Positions 15,581 to 24,015 of a stretch of 38,300 nucleotides of DNA are shown here, one piece after another. Source of the stretch: an uncultured Prochlorococcus sp. (lineage in GTDB: Bacteria > Cyanobacteriota > Cyanobacteriia > PCC-6307 > Cyanobiaceae). A model generated the notes under the pieces. It was not told the origin of the DNA and searched no databases. It saw nothing but the letters and a program-made list of their open reading frames with translations. The position numbers were made by a program, and so were the translations under genes. Where the stretch lies: NCBI GenBank assembly GCA_902628235.1, contig CACOMD010000010.1, positions 1 to 38,300 on the forward strand, written 5' to 3'. Within the stretch, counting starts at the first letter, position 1. Every line of letters begins with the position of its first letter.

Positions 15581-15793
15581 ATGCTTTCAAAGTCAAAAAA
15601 CCTCGAAAGGAGATTGAACCTTCTTGCTGAAGAGGCTACTTCAGAGTTAAATAAAGTATGCGAATCGTCTCTTTGGGAATCCTTAGGCTTCGTTTATTTT
15701 GATCAGCTAGATAGTAAAGATAAAATTGCTAAAGCAAATTATTATTACGGCCAACTACAAACAATAAATGAGATAAAATTATTTTCTAATTAA
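15581..15793 (+). CDS. Small conserved-looking protein, unknown function
   Basis: Seventy residues from the ATG at 15581; a TTG one codon earlier is less likely. I do not recognise the family. The first half is amphipathic helix (LERRLNLLAEEATSELNKVC), the second half is rich in aromatic residues (LWESLGFVYFDQL, ANYYYGQLQTI). There is no signal peptide or membrane segment, and one cysteine. Its position between ycf39 and infA, with a possible promoter of its own, tells little about function. Confidence 0.65.
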   Translation: MLSKSKNLERRLNLLAEEATSELNKVCESSLWESLGFVYFDQLDSKDKIAKANYYYGQLQTINEIKLFSN

Positions 15794-15855
15794 ATAATCT
15801 CTTTTAGATTTAATTATTATTATTCATAGTAAATTTATGAATTTTTTTCTGATAC

Positions 15856-15861
15856 TATAAT
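15856..15861 (+). promoter_or_regulatory. -10 element of infA
   Basis: A perfect TATAAT lies 22 bases before the infA ATG, so the leader would be about 16 bases. I see no convincing -35. Confidence 0.45.
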
Positions 15862-15883
15862 AAATAGTAATAAGTTATTTTTA

Positions 15884-16153
15884 ATGATTGAGACTTCAGG
15901 TGTAATAGAAAAGGAACAAGGTAATGGCTTTTATTTAGTTACACTTGAGCAACCTGAAGGCCATCAATGCTTATGTAGAGCTGCAGGAAAATTAACAAAA
16001 TTTAGAATAAAGCTCCTCGCAGGTGATAAAGTCTTAGTCGAAATAAGTCCTTATGATCTTACTAGAGGTAGGATTACATATAGAGAAAGAAATGCTGGTG
16101 GCAATTCAAGACCTCCGGGTTCAAAGCAGGGTAATATGAAAAAGAATAAATAA
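15884..16153 (+). CDS. infA: Translation initiation factor IF-1
   Basis: Length 89 residues. The S1-like OB fold covers about residues 1-72: the start MIETSGVIEKEQGNGFYLVTLE, then GHQCLCRAAGKLTKFRIKLLAGDKVLVEISPYDLTRGRITYRER. IF-1 sits in the ribosomal A site and assists IF-2 and IF-3 during initiation. The usual length is about 72-82; here a basic, disordered tail (GGNSRPPGSKQGNMKKNK) follows the fold. The usual Val/His near the RNA face are partly changed to GHQC and CRAA, so it is a divergent member. A TATAAT box stands upstream. It converges on the NTRC gene with only ten bases between stop codons. Confidence 0.9.
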   Translation: MIETSGVIEKEQGNGFYLVTLEQPEGHQCLCRAAGKLTKFRIKLLAGDKVLVEISPYDLTRGRITYRERNAGGNSRPPGSKQGNMKKNK

Positions 16154-16170
16154 TTTTAATAAATTATTTA
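16147..16170. terminator. All-AT hairpin between infA and the NTRC gene
   Basis: A perfect 10-bp inverted repeat, TAAATAATTT and AAATTATTTA, with a 4-base loop TAAT. It spans both stop codons of the convergent genes. The stem has no G or C, so it is weak by itself. It may be a bidirectional terminator or chance in AT-rich DNA. Confidence 0.35.
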
Positions 16171-17540
16171 ATTAGAGTTTTAATAGCTTCTTTAAACTCA
16201 CTTCTTTGCTTAACACCTTTCCATTCTCTTTTTAGGAGTTTGTCCTTAAAAAGTTGAACAGTTGGGGTTCCATTTATACCTGCCTGTTTCGCAATGTCTT
16301 GATCTTTATCAATATCAATTTCAATGCCCTGAACTTCACCATCAAGTTCATTTATTACTCTTTTTAATTGAGGTTTTAAGACATGGCAAGGACCGCAACT
16401 AGGTGAACTAAAGATTACTAAAATTGGTTTTGTACTTTCATGATAAAGCTTTCTTAATGCGTAACTGCCTTTTTGCCATTGAGAATTAAAGTCAAATGTT
16501 TCTTCATTTGTTTCTTCCTCTTGTTTTATTAAAGATTCTGATTTTTCAGGATCTGGTTGTTCTCTTTTGATAGTTATTGATAAATCTTTTTCAGTAAGCC
16601 ATCTTTCCGCAGCTAAAGCCGCCATGCAGCCGCTACCAGCAGCAGTTACGCCTTGCCTCCATTCAGAGTCAGCTACATCTCCAGCGGCGAAAATTCCTTC
16701 TAAAGAAGTTTCAGGCCTTCCTGGTTTACATATTATATAACCTTTTTCATCAATTGATATTTGATTATCTAGAAAACTTGTATTAGGTGTATGTCCGATA
16801 GCATAAAAAAGGCCCTTTACTTCAATCTCTTTATTTTTTGAATTATGACTATCTACTCTTATTTTCTCTAACCAATCATTTCCAATAGCTTCTGTAACTG
16901 AAGTATTCCAATGGATTGTTATTTTGGAATTTGCCAAAACTCTATCTGCCATAGCTGCACTAGCTTTCAATTTATTTGATCTAACGATCAAATGCACTTT
17001 GCTTCCATATTTGGTGAGGTAGACAGCTTCTTCACAAGCAGAATCTCCTCCACCTACCACTGCCAGTTCAGCATCTCTAAACTGAGGAGTTGCTCCATCA
17101 CAAATAGCACAAGCACTTATACCTTTGCTCCAAAAAGATTTTTCATTTTTGATTCCTAATCTATTAGCACTTGCACCTGTAGCAATAATAATTGAATTTG
17201 CCTTAATTTCCCCTTCAAGTGTTTTTATCACAAAAGGTCTTTTCTTTACATCAATAGAACTTACATCACTTTCAATCAATTTTGTTCCCCACCTAATAGC
17301 TTGTGCTTTCATTAGATCCATTAATTCTGGACCCATTACACCATCTGGAAAGCCTGGATAGTTTTCAACAAACGTAGTAGTCATTAATTGACCTCCTGGA
17401 ATGCCTCCTGAAGAAAAGCCTGTCACAAGTAGTGGTTGTAAATTAGCTCTAGAAGCGTAAATAGCTGCTGTGTAACCTGCAGGACCAGATCCTATAATTA
17501 CTAGATTTTCAATAGTGGAATTAACCTCTAACTTATCCAT
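16164..17540 (-). CDS. ntrC (NTRC; not the nitrogen regulator): NADPH-thioredoxin reductase with fused thioredoxin domain (NTRC)
   Basis: Length 458 residues, a reductase-thioredoxin fusion. The FAD motif is IIGSGPAGYTAA (about residues 15-26), the redox cysteines are C144 and C147 in CAICDGA, the NADPH motif is VVGGGDSACEEA (about 161-172), and a second FAD-binding motif is GIFAAGDVADS. A linker with many Glu residues (about 325-355) joins a thioredoxin domain with C382-G-P-C385. In cyanobacteria and plastids NTRC uses NADPH to reduce 2-Cys peroxiredoxin and other thioredoxin targets. Stand-alone reductases are about 320 residues, so the tail is a true domain. It begins with ATG. It may carry much of the cell's NADPH-linked thiol reduction. 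Confidence 0.95.
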   Translation of the reverse strand: MDKLEVNSTIENLVIIGSGPAGYTAAIYASRANLQPLLVTGFSSGGIPGGQLMTTTFVENYPGFPDGVMGPELMDLMKAQAIRWGTKLIESDVSSIDVKKRPFVIKTLEGEIKANSIIIATGASANRLGIKNEKSFWSKGISACAICDGATPQFRDAELAVVGGGDSACEEAVYLTKYGSKVHLIVRSNKLKASAAMADRVLANSKITIHWNTSVTEAIGNDWLEKIRVDSHNSKNKEIEVKGLFYAIGHTPNTSFLDNQISIDEKGYIICKPGRPETSLEGIFAAGDVADSEWRQGVTAAGSGCMAALAAERWLTEKDLSITIKREQPDPEKSESLIKQEEETNEETFDFNSQWQKGSYALRKLYHESTKPILVIFSSPSCGPCHVLKPQLKRVINELDGEVQGIEIDIDKDQDIAKQAGINGTPTVQLFKDKLLKREWKGVKQRSEFKEAIKTLIK

Positions 17541-17610
17541 TAATATTTATAAAATTATTTTTTTATTCTAATTATTAAATATATAAATTATTATTTTTTA
17601 CGAAAAAGTT

Positions 17611-17841
17611 TTAATTTTCTTCTCTAATCTTTTTATCAAGTAATTTATTTAAATTTTTAGGAAAATTTAAAACACAATTACTGAAATTACTACTTTCTTG
17701 GCCCATGTTTACTATCCATTCTCTAAATTCTTCAGCTATTGCATAACTATCTTCATATTTTTCCAAGCTATCCATCACTGTAATCCTATTGGAGGCCCAG
17801 CAGGTTGCAATATCTATTCTCCTTCTGTGGAAATTTTCCAT
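17611..17841 (-). CDS. Small protein of unknown function
   Basis: Seventy-six residues that I do not recognise. The N-terminus MENFHRRRIDIATCWASNRITVMDSLEKYEDS and the middle EEFREWIVNMGQESSNFSNCV suggest a compact, mostly helical cytoplasmic protein with two cysteines. There is no signal peptide. The ATG is preceded by a perfect 8-bp inverted repeat that includes the AU of the start codon, and further upstream by an NtcA-shaped palindrome. These suggest regulation at two levels, but the function is not inferred. Confidence 0.65.
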   Translation of the reverse strand: MENFHRRRIDIATCWASNRITVMDSLEKYEDSYAIAEEFREWIVNMGQESSNFSNCVLNFPKNLNKLLDKKIREEN

Positions 17842-17862
17842 ACTAAATTATTTGTTTAGTAT
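17840..17862 (-). promoter_or_regulatory. Hairpin overlapping the start codon of the 76-residue gene
   Basis: On the minus strand ATACTAAA, loop CAAATAA, TTTAGTAT. The perfect 8-bp stem has its 3' arm ending in the AT of the ATG start codon (17841-17839), so folding would partly hide the start. Confidence 0.4.
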
Positions 17863-17901
17863 AGGAAAGCATATTTTCTTGATGATTTAATGTTAAATAA
17901 G

Positions 17902-17915
17902 GTACAACTTTGTAC
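17902..17915. promoter_or_regulatory. NtcA-shaped site GTA-N8-TAC
   Basis: GTACAA-CT-TTGTAC is a perfect 6-2-6 dyad holding GTA-N8-TAC, the NtcA consensus. A TAN3T -10 (TATGCT, 17873-17868 on the minus strand) follows after 28 bases, longer than the usual 20-24. The next leftward gene is the 76-residue one. Confidence 0.4.
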
Positions 17916-17983
17916 TAATAAACAATAATTTTAGCTTTTTTTAATATTTGAAGCTTAAAATATTGTTTTCTGAAATTATGAAT

Positions 17984-18562
17984 TCAAACTGCTTCTGTGT
18001 GATTCATCAATAATCTCTCAACTTCATCAAAACCTTCTTTTGCTGAATTAAAAGCTAATTCTTCGCTGATTTTTTCTTCAGAGATTAGTTTTTCAGATAA
18101 TTTTTTTAATAAACCTTGTTTCCTATCCCTTAATGAGTTAATTATTTCTTCATCAATAATAGTTTTTATAGCTTTTGAAATTAATTTTTTGTCATTAGCC
18201 TCCTCAAAAGTCCCTTGTACTAATTCTTGTATAAACAATCTGTGAACTTCACTGCTTCTGAGAAAACTTTCAGTTGCGTTAATGATACCTTCAACAAGTG
18301 CTTCATCTGGTTCGGAATCATTCTCGGCCAATTTAAATTCCCAGTCTAAATGTCGTCTTTGCCAGCCAGAGGAATGAAGACTTGGCATAACGGTTTGAGA
18401 ATATGTATCTACGGACATTTCATAAATTCTTTCGGCTAATTTTTCGCACCATTCTCTTCCATGACTTTGAAGATTCTTTTGCATAGCCTGTCTTGGAACT
18501 GCATGACCTCCATGATGACTATGACAAACGCCATCTGGGCACTCAATAGCTTTTATACTCAT
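17984..18562 (-). CDS. Conserved-looking protein with Cys/His-rich N-terminus, unknown function
   Basis: Length 192 residues, ATG start. I do not recognise a named family. Residues about 8-24 read CPDGVCHSHHGGHAVPR, a dense Cys/His cluster that could bind a metal ion. The rest is helical and acidic: LAERIYEMSVDTYSQTV, ATESFLRSSEVHRLFIQELVQGTFEEAND, and a C-terminal stretch of charged helices. There is no signal peptide or membrane span. It is divergent from the pnt operon, and no partner is apparent. Confidence 0.7.
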   Translation of the reverse strand: MSIKAIECPDGVCHSHHGGHAVPRQAMQKNLQSHGREWCEKLAERIYEMSVDTYSQTVMPSLHSSGWQRRHLDWEFKLAENDSEPDEALVEGIINATESFLRSSEVHRLFIQELVQGTFEEANDKKLISKAIKTIIDEEIINSLRDRKQGLLKKLSEKLISEEKISEELAFNSAKEGFDEVERLLMNHTEAV

Positions 18563-18690
18563 TAGATTAAATTTTCTGTATATTTTCTTGATAGCTAATT
18601 TTTAAAAAAAAGAAAATATATCTTTAATAAAATTTCTAAGACTTTTAATTGAAATCAATATATCCTTAGGGTGTCTAAAATAATCTTAAA

Positions 18691-19833
18691 TTGACAAAAA
18701 TTTTAATACCAATCGAGACATCAATTGGAGAAAGAAGAGTTTCAGCAACTCCAGAAACCGTAAAAAAATTAAAAAACCTTGGATGTGATGTATATATTGA
18801 GAAATCAGCAGGAGAACTATCAGGGTTTAAAGACTTTTCTTATGAAGAAAATGGAGGGATAATTTTCACTGAACAAGATTTTAATCCCTGGAAAGAGGTT
18901 GATATTATCTTTTGTATTCATTGTCCAGATTATGAAAAATTAAATAAATTAAAAGAAGGCTGTTTAATTATTGGATTGCTAAATCCCTTCGGTAATAAAG
19001 ATCTTGCAAAATTATTGTCTGATTTTAAATTATCAGCAATTGCATTAGAGCTCTTACCTAGAATAAGTCGGGCTCAATCCTCAGATGTACTTTCTTCTCA
19101 AGCAAATATAGCTGGTTATAAATCAGTTTTGTTAGCGGCAAGTGAATTGGATAGATATTTCCCAATGCTTATGACTGCTGCAGGGACTGTTCAGCCTGCA
19201 AAAGTAGTTGTTCTTGGTGGAGGAGTGGCCGGTTTGCAAGCTGTAGCTACGGCAAAAAGACTTGGTGCTTTGGTTTTCGTTTCTGATATAAGACCAGCTG
19301 TGAAAGAGCAAGTTGAGTCACTTGGTGCAAAATTTATTAATTTACCAGAGATCGATGAAAACCCTACAGAATCAGGCGGATATGCTAAAGCTGTTTCAAC
19401 AAAATTTCTTGAAGAGCAAAGAGCAATTCTTTCTAAACATTTATCAGAAGCAGATGTGGCTATATGTACAGCGCAAGTTCTAGGGAAGAAGGCTCCAATA
19501 CTAATTAATGAGAAAATGTTGGAAAATATGAGACCTGGTTCAGTTGTTGTAGACTTAGCAGTTGCTCAAGGTGGTAATTGTGTTAACACTAAGCAAAATC
19601 AAACAGTAATAAAAAATGGAGTAAAACTTATTGGAGCTTCTGAACTTCCTTCTTCAGTGCCCTATCATGCAAGTAGTTTGTATTCAAAAAATTTAATTTC
19701 ATTAATAACTCCATTTATCAATAATGGGATTTTAAATATTAATAAGAATGATGAAATTGTTTTAGGTTGTTTAATAAGCGATAAAGGAGCTATCCTTCAA
19801 GAAAAAGTTTTTGAAATCGGAGGCAGTAATTAG
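18691..19833 (+). CDS. pntA1: NAD(P) transhydrogenase alpha subunit, NAD-binding part (PntAA)
   Basis: Length 380 residues, TTG start. This is the soluble dI domain that binds NAD(H): it starts TKILIPIETSIGERRVSATPETVKKL, continues with RISRAQSSDVLSSQANIAGYKSVL and has the Rossmann motif VVVLGGGVAGLQAVATAKRLGA. Proton-translocating transhydrogenase moves hydride from NADH to NADP+ using the membrane gradient and supplies NADPH. The alpha chain is split here into two genes, as in other cyanobacteria. pntA2 starts 2 bases downstream and pntB follows 3 bases after that, so the three form an operon. Confidence 0.95.
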   Translation: MTKILIPIETSIGERRVSATPETVKKLKNLGCDVYIEKSAGELSGFKDFSYEENGGIIFTEQDFNPWKEVDIIFCIHCPDYEKLNKLKEGCLIIGLLNPFGNKDLAKLLSDFKLSAIALELLPRISRAQSSDVLSSQANIAGYKSVLLAASELDRYFPMLMTAAGTVQPAKVVVLGGGVAGLQAVATAKRLGALVFVSDIRPAVKEQVESLGAKFINLPEIDENPTESGGYAKAVSTKFLEEQRAILSKHLSEADVAICTAQVLGKKAPILINEKMLENMRPGSVVVDLAVAQGGNCVNTKQNQTVIKNGVKLIGASELPSSVPYHASSLYSKNLISLITPFINNGILNINKNDEIVLGCLISDKGAILQEKVFEIGGSN

Positions 19834-19835
19834 AA

Positions 19836-20132
19836 ATGGATTTTGCGCAAGCATTTTGGGTCTTATTGCTTGGAAGTCTTTTAGGTCTAGAACTAATAGG
19901 CAAAGTCCCTCCCACGTTACATACCCCTCTAATGAGTGGAGCTAATGCTGTATCAGGTATAACTATGCTTGCAGCATTGACTTTAATAATTACAGCTAAG
20001 AATAATTTACCTCTATTGATAATAGGATCAATTTCACTTGGATTTGCTCTATTTAATGTTGTTGGAGGATTTGTCGTTACAGACAGGATGCTGGCAATGT
20101 TTAATCGTAAACCCTCAAAAAAATTAAAATAA
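19836..20132 (+). CDS. pntA2: NAD(P) transhydrogenase alpha subunit, membrane part (PntAB)
   Basis: Length 98 residues with three hydrophobic segments. It begins MDFAQAFWVLLLGSLLGLELIGKVPPTLHTPLMSGANAVSG, typical of the C-terminal membrane half of PntA, which joins PntB to form the proton channel. GGAGG stands 13 bases before the ATG. It is the middle gene of the pnt operon. Confidence 0.95.
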   Translation: MDFAQAFWVLLLGSLLGLELIGKVPPTLHTPLMSGANAVSGITMLAALTLIITAKNNLPLLIIGSISLGFALFNVVGGFVVTDRMLAMFNRKPSKKLK

Positions 20133-20135
20133 AAA

Positions 20136-21554
20136 ATGGATGTTTCATTAATTCAGTCTTTTATTAATCTTATTGCAGTTTTACTTTTGGCTTTAGGAAT
20201 TAAAGGATTATCAAAAGTTAGATCAGCTAAAGAAGCAAATAGGTTAGCTGCATTTGCAATGTTTCTATCAATAATTGGTCTCCTTACATATTATCTAGGA
20301 AAACCTGGTGAGGGGATCACTCAACAATCATGGTTATGGATAATATTAGGTTCATTCGTAGGTAGTTTATTTGGAGCAATTCTTGCAAAAAGAGTTCCCA
20401 TGACATCAATGCCTGAAACTGTTGCGTTATTTAATGGTTGTGGAGGAATGTCATCTCTGTTAGTTGCAATTGGAGTTATATTTTTTCAAAGAAATGAAAC
20501 TTTTATCCAAGATATTTCAATTCTGATTTCTATTTTTGTAGGTTCAATTACTTTCTCCGGTTCAATTATTGCGATGGCAAAATTGCAAGGATGGCTTCAA
20601 ACTCCATCATGGACGCAAAGTAAAATAAGGCATTTAATAAACATATCAATTGCAATTATTTCTCTAGTTGCTTTTTTAAATTTAATTCAATCTGTCAATA
20701 CTTCTACAATCTGGCTTTTAGTTATTTCTTCGACAATATTAGGAATTGGAGTAACTTTACCAATTGGTGGTGCAGATATGCCTGTAGTAATTTCATTGCT
20801 TAATAGTTATTCCGGAATTGCAGCCGCCGCCGCAGGTTTTGTTGTTGGGAGTCAACTTCTTATTGTCGCTGGTGCAATGGTTGGTGCTGCAGGGTTGATA
20901 CTCACTCAGGTAATGTGTAAAGGAATGAATCGATCACTTGTTTCTGTTTTATTTGGTGGGACTTTATCTTCTCAAATTAAGAAGTTAGATAGTGGAGGAG
21001 AATATACAAATATAACTTCTTGCAGTGTAGAAGAATGTGCTCTTACATTGGAAGCGGCAAATAAAGTAATAATTGTTCCTGGTTATGGTTTAGCTGTGGC
21101 TCAAGCTCAGCATACTCTCAGGGAGGTAGCAAAGATATTAGAGCAAAATGAGATTGATGTTTCATATGCAATCCATCCTGTAGCAGGGAGAATGCCAGGA
21201 CATATGAATGTATTACTTGCGGAAGCAGATGTTCCATATGAACAGTTAAAAGAAATGGATAATATAAATCCAGATTTTCCTGCAACTGATGTTGTATTAG
21301 TTCTTGGAGCGAATGACGTAGTTAATCCACAGGCAAAAAGTGATCAAAATTCACCTTTATATGGAATGCCAGTTTTGGATGTTCAGGAGGCAAGAACTGT
21401 TTTTGTAATAAAAAGAGGTATGAGTGCAGGGTACTCTGGTATCAAAAATGATTTGTTTGATTTACCTAATACTTCAATGGTGTTTGGAGATGCAAAACAA
21501 GTCCTTAGTGAATTAATGACTGAATTAAAGGAATTAGGAGTAGGTGCAAAGTAG
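20136..21554 (+). CDS. pntB: NAD(P) transhydrogenase beta subunit PntB
   Basis: Length 472 residues. About eight membrane helices cover residues 1-270, including SMPETVALFNGCGGMSSLLVA and GVTLPIGGADMPVVISLLNSYSG. The C-terminal dIII domain binds NADP(H): VIIVPGYGLAVAQAQH, HPVAGRMPGHMNVLLAEA, VLVLGANDVVNPQA and VIKRGMSAGYSGI. With the two alpha chains it forms the proton-pumping transhydrogenase. The next hydrolase gene starts 11 bases before the pntB stop, so it probably shares the transcript. Confidence 0.97.
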   Translation: MDVSLIQSFINLIAVLLLALGIKGLSKVRSAKEANRLAAFAMFLSIIGLLTYYLGKPGEGITQQSWLWIILGSFVGSLFGAILAKRVPMTSMPETVALFNGCGGMSSLLVAIGVIFFQRNETFIQDISILISIFVGSITFSGSIIAMAKLQGWLQTPSWTQSKIRHLINISIAIISLVAFLNLIQSVNTSTIWLLVISSTILGIGVTLPIGGADMPVVISLLNSYSGIAAAAAGFVVGSQLLIVAGAMVGAAGLILTQVMCKGMNRSLVSVLFGGTLSSQIKKLDSGGEYTNITSCSVEECALTLEAANKVIIVPGYGLAVAQAQHTLREVAKILEQNEIDVSYAIHPVAGRMPGHMNVLLAEADVPYEQLKEMDNINPDFPATDVVLVLGANDVVNPQAKSDQNSPLYGMPVLDVQEARTVFVIKRGMSAGYSGIKNDLFDLPNTSMVFGDAKQVLSELMTELKELGVGAK

Positions 21555-22650
21555 AAAAAGTAAATTAAAAAAATTCAATATTTTAGAAGAAGAAAAATTT
21601 AGGCAAAGGTTCCCTTGGATAGGAGGAGATCTTCAAACTATTAGAGATACATTTTGTTTGGACTTTAAAACAAATTATAAAGTTGAAAAGGTTTTTATCC
21701 CGGTAGAGAATTTATTATCAGATAAATTTAAGAAAGATTATCTTTTAGGTTTTTTAGAATTTCCTGAAAATAATAAATTTAGGGGTCTCGTAGTTGTTAC
21801 TCATGGATTAGGTGGTTCAACCAAAAGATTCGGTTTAAAAAGAATATCTAAGAAACTTTTAAATAATGGATTTGTCATCTGTAAATTAAATTTGAGAGGA
21901 GCTGGTTCAGGAAGATATTTAACTAATAGTAATTATTCAGCAAGATGTTCGAAAGATATATTTTCTGTAGTTGATTTCTTGAAAAATAAGTTTAAAAGAG
22001 AGATTAATGATTTAAGTTTAAAAAATAATTATTTTCCCATATTTGGGATTGGCTTATCTCTTGGTGGTACTATTTTTCTTAATGCATGCCTTGATTATGA
22101 TTGTGAACATAAGAAGAATTTGTTTGATGGTCTTGTATGTATAAGTAGTCCTCTAGATTTATTATCATGTAGTGAATGTATTGATAAACCAAGAAATCTT
22201 TTTTATCAAAAATGGTTAATAAGACGTCTAAAAAGGCAGGTTCTTGATAGTGAATTAATTAATAAAGATATTTCTTCTCAACAAATCATTAAAGATAAAC
22301 TAAAAAAAATAAAGACTATAAGAGAATTTGATGAACAATTAACGGCACCTAGTTGGGGATATAATTCAGTTGATGAATATTATTTAAAAGCATCTCCGTT
22401 AATTAAATTAAAAACAAATTCTGAAAAATTACCTCTTTCTCTTTTTATACATGCAAAGGATGATCCTTGGGTTCCATATAAAGCAACCTATGAACTCAGT
22501 GAATTATTGAATAAATATAATCAAAGAATTTCAATTCTAATAACTGAGAAAGGAGGACATAATGGTTTTCACTCGCCAAATGGTTGTTGGTCAGATGATG
22601 TTGCTAGTAAATGGATAAAATATTCTTGTAATATGCTTCATGAAAACTGA
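21544..22650 (+). CDS. YheT-type alpha/beta hydrolase
   Basis: Length 368 residues, GTG start overlapping the end of pntB. The N-terminal RQRFPWIGGDLQTIRDTF matches the YheT/EMB8 group. VVTHGLGGSTKRFGL gives the oxyanion region, S172 in FGIGLSLGGTIFLNAC is the nucleophile, the acid is in HAKDDPWVPYKA, and the His is in EKGGHNGFH. The NLRGAGSG segment is also typical of the group. Members are hydrolases or esterases of largely unknown substrate. No signal peptide is seen. Its place in the pnt operon suggests co-expression but not a shared pathway. Confidence 0.88.
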   Translation: MQSRKSKLKKFNILEEEKFRQRFPWIGGDLQTIRDTFCLDFKTNYKVEKVFIPVENLLSDKFKKDYLLGFLEFPENNKFRGLVVVTHGLGGSTKRFGLKRISKKLLNNGFVICKLNLRGAGSGRYLTNSNYSARCSKDIFSVVDFLKNKFKREINDLSLKNNYFPIFGIGLSLGGTIFLNACLDYDCEHKKNLFDGLVCISSPLDLLSCSECIDKPRNLFYQKWLIRRLKRQVLDSELINKDISSQQIIKDKLKKIKTIREFDEQLTAPSWGYNSVDEYYLKASPLIKLKTNSEKLPLSLFIHAKDDPWVPYKATYELSELLNKYNQRISILITEKGGHNGFHSPNGCWSDDVASKWIKYSCNMLHEN

Positions 22651-22685
22651 AAATAATTGAATACTTTATGAATTTCTACATTGAA

Positions 22686-22701
22686 AAAGAATAAATTCTT
22701 T
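22686..22701. terminator. Weak hairpin between convergent hydrolase and dxr
   Basis: AAAGAAT-AA-ATTCTTT, a 7-bp perfect stem with a two-base loop, in a 56-base gap between converging genes. The stem holds only one G-C pair, so function is uncertain. Confidence 0.25.
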
Positions 22702-22706
22702 AGTCA

Positions 22707-23933
22707 TTAAACTTTTATATATTTGGCTCCTTTTCTTATCTCCTCAATAACAAAACTTCTTGCCCAGTTATCTACTCTTAAAATATCCTCTAAGTTGGGT
22801 GATTTATTATGATCTTTTAAATGCATTTCACAAGTTTTTTCAATAAATTTGGGAATCTCTTGGAAAGATATTTTTTCTTTTAGAAATTGTTCAACAGATA
22901 TTTCATTCGCTGCATTTAATACTGCAGGCATAGTACCTGATTGTATTCCAGCTGAGTAAGCAAGTTTCATACAAGGATATTTTAAATTATCAGGCTTACT
23001 AAAGGTAAGTTGACCAATTTCGGTTAAATTTAATCTTTTCCAATTTGTTTTAAATCTTTCAGGCCAACTCAAAGCATATAAAATTGGTAATTTCATATCA
23101 GGCCATCCTAATTGAGCTAGTAATGAAGAATCATTTAATTCAATCATTGAATGGATAATACTTTGAGGGTGAATAACAATTTCTATATTTTCGTACGATG
23201 TTCCGAATAGAAAATGCGCCTCAATAACTTCTAGTCCTTTATTCATAAGAGTTGCAGAATCTACAGTAATTTTTTTACCCATATCCCAATTTGGATGTGA
23301 AGTTGCATCTTTAACAGTTACATTTTTTAAATCCTCGATTGCCCAATCTCTAAAAGCCCCTCCAGAAGCTGTTAAATGTATTGCTTTTAAACCCTTTGGG
23401 ATCTGACCAGTTAAAAAATTTGCATTTTCATAATTGGGTATTCCTTGCACGCATTGAAAAATAGCTGAGTGTTCTGAATCTGCAGGTAAAAGCCTACTTT
23501 TATTTTTCTTCAGGGCTGGAATAACAACAGAACCTGCTGCAATTAAAGTCTCTTTATTCGCAAGTGCAATATTTTTTCCTGCATTAATTGCGGCCATAGT
23601 TGGAATTAAACCAGCGCATCCTACTATTCCAGTAACTACAGTATCTGCACTATCCCAACCCGCAACAGTATTTATCCCGTTTGTTCCACTTAATATTATT
23701 GGAGGATTGTCTAACCTTAGATTTGAAATATTATTTTTTAAATCTATTAAAAGATTTTCATCTTCAATTGCAATAACCTCTGGTTGATGAATTTTTACTT
23801 GTTTTGTTAGTAAATCTATATTCTTTCCAGCAGAGAGAGCTACAACTTTAAATTTAGAGGGAAGTTCTTTTACTATTTCAAGGGTTTGGGTTCCTATTGA
23901 ACCTGTTGAACCAAGTATTGAGATGTATTTCAA
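22707..23933 (-). CDS. dxr: 1-deoxy-D-xylulose 5-phosphate reductoisomerase
   Basis: Length 408 residues. It converts DXP to MEP with NADPH, the first committed step of the non-mevalonate isoprenoid pathway that feeds carotenoids, phytol and quinones. The NADPH loop is [18 protein letters not shown] at the N-terminus; metal and substrate motifs are [14 protein letters not shown] (Asp/Glu ligands), [11 protein letters not shown] and [25 protein letters not shown]. All parts are intact. It follows cysS in the same direction after 82 bases of AT-rich sequence. Confidence 0.98.
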   Translation of the reverse strand: MKYISILGSTGSIGTQTLEIVKELPSKFKVVALSAGKNIDLLTKQVKIHQPEVIAIEDENLLIDLKNNISNLRLDNPPIILSGTNGINTVAGWDSADTVVTGIVGCAGLIPTMAAINAGKNIALANKETLIAAGSVVIPALKKNKSRLLPADSEHSAIFQCVQGIPNYENANFLTGQIPKGLKAIHLTASGGAFRDWAIEDLKNVTVKDATSHPNWDMGKKITVDSATLMNKGLEVIEAHFLFGTSYENIEIVIHPQSIIHSMIELNDSSLLAQLGWPDMKLPILYALSWPERFKTNWKRLNLTEIGQLTFSKPDNLKYPCMKLAYSAGIQSGTMPAVLNAANEISVEQFLKEKISFQEIPKFIEKTCEMHLKDHNKSPNLEDILRVDNWARSFVIEEIRKGAKYIKV

Positions 23934-24015
23934 TTTCCTTTTATATTTCTATTATTTTCCCACCTTTGGGGTGATTTAAAAAAAAATTTTTAAAAATTGG
24001 TTTTTTTCTTAAAAT

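Noticed and set aside
23940..24010. Terminator between cysS and dxr
   Set aside because: Short CACC/GGTG pairing and A/T runs occur, but no stem with an adjacent T run in the right direction is convincing.
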